Assembly: GCA_029844215.1 (NCBI GenBank)
Contig: CM056724.1
Span: 2,536,307-2,600,306 of the forward strand
Origin: Przewalskia tangutica
Taxonomy: Eukaryota; Streptophyta; Magnoliopsida; Solanales; Solanaceae
Length of the DNA stretch: 64,000 nt
Direction of reading: 5' to 3'
Shown here: positions 35,258-46,200 of the stretch, piece by piece
How the letters are laid out: the number at the start of each line of letters is the position of its first letter
Numbering within the stretch: position 1 is the stretch's first letter
Position numbers and translations under genes: made by a program
The notes under the pieces: model-generated
The model's database searches: none
The model's input: only the letters and a program-made list of their open reading frames with translations
Told to the model about the DNA's origin: nothing

Positions 35258-36393
35258 GTGAGTTCATGTACCTTTCTAATTCTACGTATTTTGCTACTAT
35301 ACCTGATTGGGTGTTTGAAAATGGAGTTAATTTTAGCTGACTACAATGTTTTTTTTTGATAACCATGGTTTACGGGTCAGCTTGCACACAGTAATTTCAC
35401 ATGATAGCTACTATCCTACCAATATGAGTATCGGATAAGTTTATCGACTAAGGCTTAACAATTTAGGTGATTTCTGCCTCCGCCAGGGGTGGAGCCAGGT
35501 AGGGCTATTAGACCCCCCTTCGGTGGAAAATTACATTGTTTATACATAGTTATATTAAATATTTATGTATATAAGTAGATATTGAACCAGTGGCGGATCC
35601 AGAATTTTCACTTTGAAAAATAACAACAAAAGTAATTTTGTCCCTGAGAATCGAACCTAAGATGTTGGAGACAATTTTGAACATCCTGGATCACTTGTGC
35701 TAACTTTTTGCATTGGTTGAGGGTGATCAAAAGTTAATATATGTACATAATTTTTTACTGGTGAACACCCTCACCAACACCTAAATCCGCCCATTTGTTG
35801 AACCCCATTTAGCTTCTTTGTGTGTTTACTTCTTCATATTTTAAACCCTTTAGTGAAATTCTGGCCCTCCGCTAAGAGTTGAGCCTAAGCCCTTATCTCA
35901 ATCCACTTCATTGGCCACTAGTAAGATTTTGTCAGACTGCAATCTTGATGAACATACTAGAGTCTATATTGTTGTTGATACTTGTTCCTTCTATTTCTCC
36001 TTGTTTTTGGCTTAAATAAGTTTCCTTTCTGATTACATCATGCTCCTTTTATCACCAATTTCTTGCATAAGGCCTTATTTGCATATGTTTTATGATGTAG
36101 AGTATGTAAATGAGAGTATTGGTGGAGGGTCGCTGGTGTTTGGTGTGGTCTTGAAAATCAATGAGTGAAAGTAATTTTTATTAATAGGAGCAAGAGATAT
36201 AGAATGGAATAAAGATAGTTTTAATGAAGACTAAAGGTACTGTTCCATTTCGGTGTGTTTGGCATGTAGAAAAATGTTTTCATGACAAATAAGTTGTTCT
36301 CTCACTTATTTTCAGTGTTTGTTTGGCGAGAGATTGATAATAATGCCAGCAAATTTGATTATATGATGATAAAAATATTGAGTATTAAGAATT

Positions 36394-36627
36394 ACTTCCT
36401 CCGTTCCATAATAAGTGAGTTTTTTAGCTTGCGCACACCCCTTAAGAAAGTGTTCACTCCTAGAAAATTAGGAGTGGTTTTACTAATTTACCCCTAATCA
36501 ATGTCTAGAAATAGAAAATGTAGTTAATGAATGTTGATTATTTAAACAAGGGCAATTTTGGAAGAGCATGCCCAAAGTATTCTTGAAATTCTAAAGAACC
36601 ACTTATTGTGGAACTGAGGGAGTAATA
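36394..36627. mobile_element. Stowaway MITE
   Basis: Left TACTTCCTCCGTTCCATAAT and right CTTATTGTGGAACTGAGGGA(GTA) are terminal inverted repeats with TA flanks; ~230 bp. No ORF belongs to it. Confidence 0.75.
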
Positions 36628-38017
36628 CGATCTAAGCACTAGATGAAGAGAACTGTGTGGAGTAAGAGTTGAAATAGTAGTAAAGGGAATGACTTATCTC
36701 ATATGTGAGTGTAGTAATTTTCCCCTTTAGAATTTAGATAGAAAACATTTTTTCTTGAAAAATATTTTCAGTAACCAAACACCAGAAAATAACTTCTTCA
36801 ATATGTTCCATCATACCAAACACACCTCAAAAGATATTTGAGGCTAACAATTTAAACATCTTGGACAACTAGTTGTGAAAAAATGATTCTAGTCATACAG
36901 TCATACTGAACAGTTCCAAATTTCCAATCAGGCTTTTTATGGATTTAATATCAGAATGTATTTTTTCAGTTTTGTGTTAATGATGATTGAAGGAAATTTT
37001 GAAATGGTTATAAGCTTCTTGTTGGTTTTTACGGTGATAGTTTTGTCCCCGTACTAGTTCTATGCTCATCTCTTTCTCCTTTTTTTAATTGATACATTTT
37101 AGCACATCCTAATACGGTGAAACAGAAATGAACCTTAGTCTTGAAGATTCAACGAGGAGCTTCTGAGATGGTAGTACATAAATATAGCTTCTAAAAGAAA
37201 ATCTTGCTCACTTTCTGTAGTTCATTGATGCTAGTTACAAGTTATAGTTAAGCTATTCAAAAAGCATAACTTGTACACTTTCTCTAAGTTCCTTTATCAT
37301 TCGGCTTGTTACCCCTCTTTAAACTTCCGAGATATTTTCAGCCTGTTATTTATGTTGTGACATTGGATTCTTACGACAGTCCTATTTTGTATGCTTGGAT
37401 TCTGCCAGAGTTTGGTAAATTTTTTAACTAGTAAAAGTTTCAGTCATAAGCTTTTGCGTTCTATGGGCAGACGTTAAGACGGGTAATTGCTAAACAATCT
37501 AAATATGAAACCTACCAATCAATGAAAAAAAGGAAAAGAAATGCACTGGACTGGCAATTAAATAGCAATAGATACATTTAAATTAGGAAAAATGATGCAA
37601 TTGTAGAATTTGTTGGTGTGAGAAGCTTTTTGCGGCTTACATCCTCCGAACCTGTGAGTCCATACCAATGATGCTTAATCAGCATGTTGGTTGAGCAGCT
37701 CCTGAGTCATAACATCATTTGTACATATATTTGTTTGACGAAGAATTTAGTTTGTATTTAGGTTTAGAGGGACAGATAATGTAGTCACTGGATGGCTTAC
37801 CGGCCATGGATCTTACATACCTTATATGATATTTTTTGCAAGTTCTTTCATAATTATTCATCAAAGATGTAAACTCCATCTTCTTACGAGTTTACATCTA
37901 TCCTTGGTAGGATACAATTTCCTCTCGATTTCTCCCTGGTAGTCGTTACCCGAATTTGCGCAAGTGTGTCACCCACCCACCCCCCACCCCTGCACACACC
38001 TACTATAATTAGATTAG

Positions 38018-38125
38018 AGGGGCGACCCGGTGCACTAAGCTTCCGCTATGCGCGAGGTCCGGGGCCGGACCACAAGGGTCTATTGTACGCAGTCTTACCT
38101 CACATTTCTACAAGAGGTTGTATTA
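38018..38125 (+). mobile_element. Au-type SINE
   Basis: GGGGCGACCCGGTGCACTAA, CTTCCGCTATGCGCGAGGTC and GGACCACAAGGGTCTATTGT followed by ACGCAGTCTTACCTCACATT match Au SINE. A few bases of the usual GGGGAAGGGCCGG stretch are missing. The GGTGCACTAAGC region corresponds to the tRNA-like head. Confidence 0.75.
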
Positions 38126-38645
38126 AGATCGTAAAAATACAAGCTTGTAATAGCTAGACCAAATTCAATAAAAGGAGTCCGCTAATACTATTATGATGAT
38201 TCTTATTTGTCAATTTGTCATATAGGGTTTGTTTGTCTCCCTTTCGATCTTTTGGCATTTTATTTGTAGAATCATTTGCAGATTCCTCAACTTGTTACAG
38301 GGACTAGCTACTGCATTTATTTTCCAGTTCCTGCTGAAAGAGAATTCCTCTAAAGCTTACTGATATTGGACTTTAAGCCTTTGATTTGTCGCATTAAGAA
38401 AAAGAAAATTGATATTGACCATATGCTGCCAAGATATATGTACTTTCTATACTTCTCTTGAAAGTGTTGTCACAGCTCCTTTCGGGTGTTCACTGCTTAT
38501 TTGTTCTGTATCTTCAGCTTCATTCAGATGCCTTATCCTTCTTATTTTGTTTTACTGCTTGTTAAATTTTCAGCGTATCTTTATTTTTGTCTCAGCAGTC
38601 TCTTGTTTGTGTCTGTCATCATCAGATTCTTGAAGTTGACAGGTG

Positions 38646-38879
38646 ATGGGAAATAAGCCAGCGAAGCCGGAGAGGGATGAGGTGCTTTTGAAGATTGTGC
38701 CTCCTATAGATCAAGCATATGCTCGATGGCTTGCTCGGGATCTCGAGAGAATTTATGGCTTCACTCCAAGAAACCCTCGTGCTGTAAGGCCACCCGATCA
38801 TTACATAGAATACATGCTCTTACAAGGATGGTTGGATGTCAGCTTAGATGACCCTGACCTTGCTCGTTTACTTAAATAA
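38646..38879 (+). CDS. Small conserved-looking plant protein, 77 aa, unknown function
   Basis: One exon gives a 77-aa protein starting at ATG 38646. A GTG just upstream (38643) follows the AG of a splice acceptor, TTGACAG, so the coding exon is probably preceded by a 5'-UTR intron. Visible features: a basic N-terminus (MGNKPAKPERDEV), a compact charged body with WLARDLERIYGFTPRNPRAV and PPDHYIEYMLLQGW, and an acidic tail ending DPDLARLLK. There is no signal peptide or membrane segment. I recognise it as the sort of short protein conserved in flowering plants but cannot name it. The balanced composition and lack of repeats argue against a chance ORF. Confidence 0.75.
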   Translation: MGNKPAKPERDEVLLKIVPPIDQAYARWLARDLERIYGFTPRNPRAVRPPDHYIEYMLLQGWLDVSLDDPDLARLLK

Positions 38880-39135
38880 TCGATACACTTCGATTTCAAG
38901 AGCATGTAAACTTGAACAAGTAGGGATTTTGGCTTGAAGTTGATGCTTAATTTTTTGTATTTGTACTGTTACAGTAAGATTCAGATGCTGAACAGTTTTA
39001 TCAAATGGAAATCTTGTCAAGTCAACTATCACTTGTATGATAGAAGTATGTGACTTCATTACGAGTCTGCAACTATTTTTGAGCACTTTTGTTATGAATA
39101 TAACGCCCATTGGTCACCTTTGTGGATTTTGAAAT
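38880..39135 (+). other. Probable 3' UTR of the 77-aa protein gene
   Basis: Non-coding sequence after the stop at 38877-38879; no strong poly(A) signal can be singled out. Confidence 0.35.
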
Positions 39136-39630
39136 TTCAGGATAGTGATTTTTTTTTCAATTATAGGGGCTGAAATATGGCTATTTGAGAACATCTTTTA
39201 CTCAGATTTCCCTCAAATTGTTGATCTTTAATTTTTGCCCCTCAAATTGTTGATCTTTAATTTTTTGCCCTTCGCTTAAAAAGGGGCTGAAAATACTCCG
39301 AGGTCCCGGATTTGAATCCCTGCTAGAGTTTGTATTTCTGAAGACATAGTTTGCAAACTCTCAGAGTTTGTCTTTATGCATAAGACATATTTTGCATTAC
39401 AGAGTTTGCCTTTATGCATAAGACATACTTTGCATTGTCAGAGTTTGCCTTATGCCTGAAGGCAAATTATGCCTTGCGTTTTTTTTTAAATTTTGACTGA
39501 GCTGAGATTCGAATCTAGAACCTAGGAATTTTAGGCGAATGACAAAAATTAAAGATTTAATATTTGAGGGGCAAAAATTAAAGACCACCCCGAAAAGGGC
39601 AGTTGTGTGAAATGCCTATTTGAGAATTCT
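39136..39630. mobile_element. Foldback element with short internal repeats
   Basis: Outer words GGCTATTTGAGAACATC (left) and TGCCTATTTGAGAATTC (right) bound the element. Next inward, CTTTAATTTTTGCCCCTCAA opposes TTGAGGGGCAAAAATTAAAG. The centre carries GAGTTTGCCTTTATGCATAA-like units with inverted counterparts. No coding capacity. Confidence 0.6.
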
Positions 39631-40815
39631 CCCTCTCGACTTCAAAAAATTGCACGGTTTCCCTTCAAACCAGCTGGTCTTTAATTTCTGCCCTTCAAAT
39701 GGGTTGGTCTTTAATGTTTGCACTTCCTTGCATTTAATGAATTTTTAAGACTAAAATGCCATCCAACCTAAAAACACAACTTCATTTTTTATTAATCCTC
39801 ACCTGGGTTGTGTTGGTTTAGAATTCAGAAAGATATATGAAAAATTGGAATTGAGGAACAATTTGTATTGGTTAGAGTTTGCATGCCTTAAGGTAGAGTT
39901 TGCATGCTTTAAGGTATAGTTTGCTACATTAAGATAGAGTTTGAACTCGCAATGTAGAATTTGCATGCAGTCTCTATCTTATAAGACATAGTTTGTCTTA
40001 TGCCTGTAGAGTTTGCATGTCTTAAGGTGGAGTCATGTCTTATAAGGTAAAGTTTATAAGGTAAAGTTTGCCTGCCTTAAGGTAGAGTTCGAACATATAA
40101 AGAATGTGACTTCCTTTTTCTTCTATGATGATGCATTTAACAATTCTTGATAGTGATAAGAAGGCGAAGATAATTTCATGGACGATACCAATTAAGTTTT
40201 ATAATGCAGGCATTGCTTTGATGATGGATATTATCAAGTTATCCACTACAATCGGCAGGAAAAGAGTTTTAGCGTGGTCAAACTGAATAAATATCCTATC
40301 GTTCAAGAAATTTTCCCTTTTCGATAAGATTTAGAGCCAATTGAATGAGAGGAGCGCCCAACATTTGTTTTCTCATGTATGAGAAAGTTGTTGTAATGAT
40401 CTAGTGATTTACCGACTTTGCTTAAATGTATGTTGAAAGACACTAATTAAGATTCTTAGTAATCACAAGTATAGAGAATTCAAAGATGAGTTTGATGTTT
40501 GGAGATGTCACAATTGATTCAAATACTTCTTGCTTGGTTTCTGTGACTATTAATGTACTCAAATAATTCAAGAGCTTTTGAAATTCATCAGTGTTGATAC
40601 TTAAAGTTCAAAAAGGAGAGAAAGATAAGATTGGAGAAGAAGATAGAATTAAAAAAAAATTAGACTATGTGAGATGGTCGGATAATTTCGTTCTAATGTT
40701 ATTGACTTAAAAATGAAATGGAAAAATTTAAAAACATTCAAATGTGAGGGACAAAAATTAAAGACCAACCCAAAATAAGGGCATTTGTGTCAATGACCCT
40801 CTCGATTTCCTCTAA
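39631..40815. mobile_element. Larger related foldback element with minisatellite
   Basis: Left arm GGTCTTTAATTTCTGCCCTT (twice, diverged) faces right arm GGGACAAAAATTAAAGACCA near 40747. The interior (about 39885-40090) has degenerate tandem units of TAGAGTTTGCATGCCTTAAGG. It is adjacent to, and shares arm and core words with, the 39136-39630 element. Confidence 0.55.
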
Positions 40816-41665
40816 TTAAACTGGGCTGATTTCATGAGCCCAGCCCACCAATAGCCCATTATGAGATTTGTTGTGTTGTCTTGTTGGTCTACAGACGTGG
40901 GAACTCTCTACGCGCCAAATGATCGTCACGTTAACGGTGCTATTTGTTAGGCGCCAATCGCTCATTTAATTCCTCCTTTATCTTATCATTATTATTTTTA
41001 TTTATTTATTTTTCATCCATCTTTTGATATTCGTATGGGTTCCGACTACTTCAAATTAGCAACAAGTAAGACGCTTCTCACCAAAGGAATTTCATTTGCA
41101 TGGCTCAAGACCTCGTTTTTCAATTATTACTTATTGGATCGAAGTGTAGACAAACAAACAAGAACATCAACTAGAAGTAGCCCGACTAAAGACGGACCAT
41201 CCTATCGTAATCTTTATTGGTTTATTATCATTCACCTTCCTATTTTTTTACCCACTGTGATTCTATTTTCTTATTAATATGTTATAGAAAATGAAATATT
41301 TTTTATTTTGAAACACTTGATTTGCACATCCAATCTATTGTATGAGAAATATTATAACCAGTTATTATATATTTAAGGCAATACATTTCAAATGTTATCA
41401 GTGTGTATATATTTATTATATACTTATTTGTCAGTGAATATATATCAGTAAAAACTATAAAATAATTGGGTAGACGACTAAAACACTGTTTAATCAGCTG
41501 GCTCCCTAAATAATGAACTAAAATTTCATGGAGCCCATAGAAACTCACAATTTGACAAGTGAAATGGAGGTTGCAACTAAATCCAAACTTTCTAAAGCAT
41601 ATCATTAAACTATCATTGCATATAATAATATTGTAAAAAAAAAAAGTATCATAGTACTCCATATA
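40816..41665. other. Intergenic with two E2F-like sites
   Basis: GCGCCAAA at 40912-40919 is the reverse complement of TTTGGCGC, a perfect TTTSSCGC E2F site; GCGCCAAT at 40951 has one mismatch. The ORFs at 41035 and 41303 have no recognisable domain. Confidence 0.35.
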
Positions 41666-41669
41666 TTTA

Positions 41670-42655
41670 GGGCCTGTTTGGATTGACGGTTGGCAGAAGT
41701 GTTTTTGACGGAAGTGCTTCTGGCAGAAGTGATTTTGTCAGAAGCGATTCTGGCAGAAGTTATTTATGTTTGAATGTAAAAGTGATTGTTATCAATAAAT
41801 GATGTTTGAATAGTTTTGATCAAAATTGTTTTTGAATGTATAATTACCAAAATGGACATTTAGTCAATACATATAAATAAAAATTACTAATAAATGGAGA
41901 AAGCTGTTGCGCGTTAGTGTTAGTAACACGCATCCGTTTTCTTGCTGCATCCGTTTTCATTATCATTATACTGAGAGTCGACATTCTAGAAGCAAAGCTT
42001 CCCGGTCGCCTGCCAGCCCGGTCCGCATCGGAGAATGCAAAGAAGGTGGTAACGGTCCCGGAGTGATGGTTAGGTAAGAATTACAAATAGATAATAGAAT
42101 TTAAAGTGCAATATAGTACTTAAATATTAGTAGAATATTATTACAATACTAATTTAAAGTGCAGATAATATTTTAAATATTATTACAATACTAATTTTGC
42201 ATGTTTGAGGAGTTTAAAGTTCCAATCTGCAATTACACATGAACAAATGTCAACTTTAGTAGTATATTTGATTTTTTAATTAAAACAGAACATGAGTAAT
42301 ATATTTAATTTTTTTAGTAATTATTTCTAGATATTTAAAGAGGGTAATGAAAGTTGTATATTTGGATTTTTTTAGTAATTATTTCTAGACATTTAAAGAG
42401 GGTAATGAAAGTTGTATATTTGAATTTTTTGTAGTAATTATTTTTAGATATTTAAAGAGGATAATGAAGGTAATTAGAGTTGTTGATAAAAATTAAAGAG
42501 GTTAATAAAAGAAATGGTAAAATTCAAATTGAAATAAATGGTAGAGATAGAAACACTTCTGAAAAGTCAAACCAAATATGTCAATTTTGCCATTTTCACA
42601 AAAGTGGGTACCGAGAAACACTTCTGAGTACCCAATCCAAACAGGCACTTAGTTT
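41670..42655. mobile_element. hAT-like non-autonomous element upstream of E2F
   Basis: Terminal inverted repeats: GGCCTGTTTGGATTGACGG on the left and CCCAATCCAAACAGGCAC on the right. Sub-terminal GGCAGAAGTG words are repeated at the left end, opposed by AAACACTTCTGAGTACC at the right. The interior has no transposase. The flanks share TTAG, but a full 8-bp duplication is not clear. Confidence 0.65.
42306..42470 (+). repeat. Three imperfect ~60-bp tandem units inside the hAT-like element
   Basis: TTTTTAGTAATTATTTCTAG (with TTTTTAG as the third variant) followed by A-TATTTAAAGAGGGTAATGAA recurs at about 42313, 42368 and 42432. Confidence 0.75.
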
Positions 42656-42752
42656 GATTATTATTCTCAATCAATTATACTTTAATATATTACTTATCTT
42701 TTTACAAATAACTGAACATTCCTCCCCTACCGTTTTCTTTCCCCTTCTCTCT

Positions 42753-42760
42753 CTTCCCGC
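42753..42760 (+). promoter_or_regulatory. Candidate E2F-binding site in the E2F gene leader
   Basis: CTTCCCGC is one mismatch from the TTTCCCGC form of the E2F consensus, ~530 nt upstream of the E2F ATG. E2F genes in plants are often E2F-regulated; here it is only a sequence match. Confidence 0.3.
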
Positions 42761-42824
42761 TTTTTTTCATTTCTTTCCTTTTCCAATTTCATCAATTTTC
42801 CATCTTTTGTTTGTATAAAAGAAA

Positions 42825-43284
42825 GATTTAGTATTCCAAGAACCAAAAAGGGTTTTCAATTCCATCAATTTTCCCTATTTTTCTGAGACTGAAAATTTAA
42901 AAAGATTGAATTTTTGGGATTTTTCTGAGTTGGGGTTAGTTAAAAAAGCAAGATTTAGCATCCCAAAAACCTCAAGAACAAAAAGGGTTTTCAATTCCAC
43001 TGATTTTCCCTCTTCTTTTTAAAAAAGGTTTGATTTTTTTTGGGATTTTTTTTGAGCTGGGGTTTGTTCAAGAAGAAATATTTAGCAACCCAAAGACCCC
43101 AAGAAATTTAAAATTGATTTTTGGGGGATTTTTGTGGTTTTTTCTGAGCTGGGGTTTGTTTAGCATCTCAAGAACCAAAGAGGGTTTTCAATTCCACTGA
43201 TTTTCCCTCTTTTTATACCACTAAAATTAAAAAGATTGATTTTTCTGAGCTGGGGTTTGTTCAAGAAGGAAGATTTAGTAGATC
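42825..43284 (+). repeat. Imperfect tandem repeats in the E2F 5' leader
   Basis: Three to four ~100-130-nt units are built from AGATTTAGYATYCCAAGAAC, AGGGTTTTCAATTCCA, a TTTTCCCTCTTTTT stretch and GAGCTGGGGTTTGTTCAAGA. The last partial unit runs into the ATG at 43285. T-rich and non-coding. Confidence 0.75.
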
Positions 43285-46200
43285 ATGCCACCCCCACAGC
43301 AACAGCAACAATCTTTGAAGCGCCAGCTTCAGTTCTCGTCGATTACTAAACCGGCTTTTGGTGACTATCACCGGTTTTCTACTGATCCAGTTCAAGAACC
43401 CCCTGGAATTGTCCTCAAGACTCCGGTGAGCTTTCTTTTTTCTGATTCTTTAGTGCTTTACTGATGTTAATATAGGTGTGTATATGGGATAAATGAGCAG
43501 CTTTGTTTGGGAGTTAAATGATCAAAAATAGCTTTACCAATTGCTGGTTAAGTTTTTTGACTGGGAAATTTAGGTTTTGTGTTGTTTAAGTGAAGTTTTG
43601 AGGCGGGTTTGACTGGAATTCTTGCTTTACGGTTAAGGATCTTGTGAGCTCTCCAATTCTTTAATGCTATACAGTGTACCTTTTTTGTGATGTAGTTTAC
43701 TTGATTGTTTAATGCTAGTGGTGAAAATGTGTTTAAGAACTGGTTGTGTCAAATGTGCTGTTGGATTTTGGATATCGAGTGGTGAAAGCATCTTTATTGA
43801 GCTCAATTTGACTTCTCCAAATGGAAAAACAAATTGTGGTTACTTGGAGGTGTTTGATGAAAAACTTTTGACTTGTTAAAACTTTCAAAGCAATGATATT
43901 TCTTGATTTGGATTCGAGTTTTTGCAAATTTCTTGTGTGGTTTTGATATTTGTTTCCTCAATGTTGGGTCCCATGTTATGTTGTCCATGCTCAAGATGTC
44001 TAGTTTTGGGTGTGTGAGGTGTTGAATTGTCACGTTAGTTGAGAGAATAGACCGTTGTCTCCTTATATGATGTTTGGAATTCTTCACCTCATGAGCTAGC
44101 TTTTGGGGTTGAGTTAAGCCCGAGCTTTATTTTTTCACATGATAGTAGAGTCATTCTTATCCTAATTTTTGGTTTACCCAATGTGGGTCTCAATGATATG
44201 TTGTTCATGCTCCAAATGTCCAATTTTGGTCTTAAATGGCATATATTGGCTGAGGAATGTCTGTTGTCAACCTCACCTCATGGGCTAAATTTTGGGGTTA
44301 GAGTTAAGCCAAAAACTATTTGCTTAACATGTATAATCTCTTTTAGGCGCTTTCCAGAGGACACCTTATATCATTGGATACTGTTTGTAAAAAGTTCTGA
44401 ATCAGTTTGGTAAGTGGAAGACAAATTCACCTATACGGTTCCAAGTTGTCAGATGATCACGTTGAGATGAAGGCTCAACCCCGTTGATATTTTTTTCTTG
44501 CTAAAAATATTCATGACAATTATGCAGAAGCAATCTATGTTACACAGTTCTTTCCATAGGCACCATTAATCGGTGTCAATACGACACAGGTGTGGGTCTG
44601 GGATTCATGTTGAATTTACTCAAAGTCAAATGAAGTAAGAAATGAAGGATAAAAAGATGAAGGAACAAAACAAAGAAAGAGAAGGAGAAGAGAAATAAAG
44701 AAAACAAGAATGAAAGGATACCACCTAGCACCCAAGGGTGTGGCCTAGTGGTCAATGAAGTGGGTTGAAAACCATGAGATCTCAGGTTCAAATCCCAATA
44801 GGGACAAAAACATTAGGTGATTTCTTCTCATTTGTCTTAGCCTTGGTGGATAGAGTTACCCGGTACCCATTGCTGGTGGGAGGTGACATGTATCCCGTAG
44901 AATCAGTCGAGGTGCGTGCAAGCTGGCCCGGACACCACAGTTATCATAAAAAAGAAAAAGAATGAAAGGATACCACCTTTCATTACTTAACTCCATTACT
45001 TATTGTGGAAAAGGGTTATGATGACCAAGTATGGTGAACAAGATTTCTGGACAACTAATGAAGTCAATGGATCCAACAAGGTTGGGATATGGAAAATGGT
45101 CAGAAGCCACTGTAATCTCTTGCATGACAAGACTAGAATACAAGTAAGAAATGGAGTTAAGACTAAATTTTGGCATGATGCACGGATTGGACATTCCCTT
45201 TTGAAACTGAGATTTCCGAAACTATACATTTTTGCTATGGATAAAGAAGCCTCCGTGACCCTGGAAGATCATCTCGGTAGCCAAAATGCCTTATAAAGTA
45301 GCTTGTTTCTACTGGATGTTAGCTCATGAATAATGCTTGACTTAGACTAATTTGCAGAAAAGAGGTATGCGGGAAAGGATTGAGGATAACAGGCGGTCAC
45401 TTATGGTATCTCTTTTCAACATTTTTGGAATGAAATGGGTCATACTAGTGTCTATAAATGAGTTTCTCCATAGCTGGTTGGTTTTCGTAGGGAACAAGAA
45501 GCTGAAAAGTATTTGGAGGACTATTCCTGGCAGTGTTTTCTGGATTACACGGAGGGAAAGGAACTTGAGGTGTTTTGAAGGCAAACAAATATTCATCCAG
45601 AGGCTGAAATTCAAATGTCTGGGTAATCTAGGTACTTAGTGCAATCTTGTTAATATCCAGTACTGTCTGAAACTTTGCAAGACTGAGCTGCATTGTAAAT
45701 TTTTGGCATTGTAGTATCCAGCACTGTCTTGGTGCTGGAATTAATTCCATAAAACAATGTTGTCAGAAAAAAAGTACCACCTTGGTCGGTGTCACTTGAT
45801 AAGCCTTGTCATGTCAGTGCGGTGTGACTAAATAAGCACATCTATTGTCTAAGTAGGACCAACGTAATAACAAGTGCGGTGTGACTAATTTTTCACATAT
45901 TATTTGAACTGTTAAGAATATGTGCTTAATTTCTTCCATTGTTTATGCAAAAGCTTTGTTTATTTAAAATGAAAGACCGCAGTTAGCCTATGTTGATTTA
46001 ATGGAGATAAATGCAGTTGAAAAGTTTATATTTATATATCAATTTCATTTTCAGATAAAATTTAGGTTAAATCTTTTAAATAAATTGCTGATAGAACTTG
46101 GGGTACTCAATTGTCATTGATCAGCCACTGAAGCGGAAGAGTGCAGCAGCAAATTATGGACAGGGGGTCGGTAACCAGAATCCAGTTTCTGGATATGCTA

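Larger units (their letters stand above)
35258..38645. other. Upstream region or long 5'-UTR intron of the 77-aa protein gene
   Basis: About 3.4 kb without a supported coding exon. It contains dispersed repeat words near 35490-35820, a Stowaway MITE at 36394-36627 and an Au SINE at 38018-38125. Confidence 0.35.

Noticed and set aside
41035..41662. ORFs on both strands upstream of the hAT-like element
   Set aside because: AT-rich, hydrophobic, no recognisable domain or splice context.
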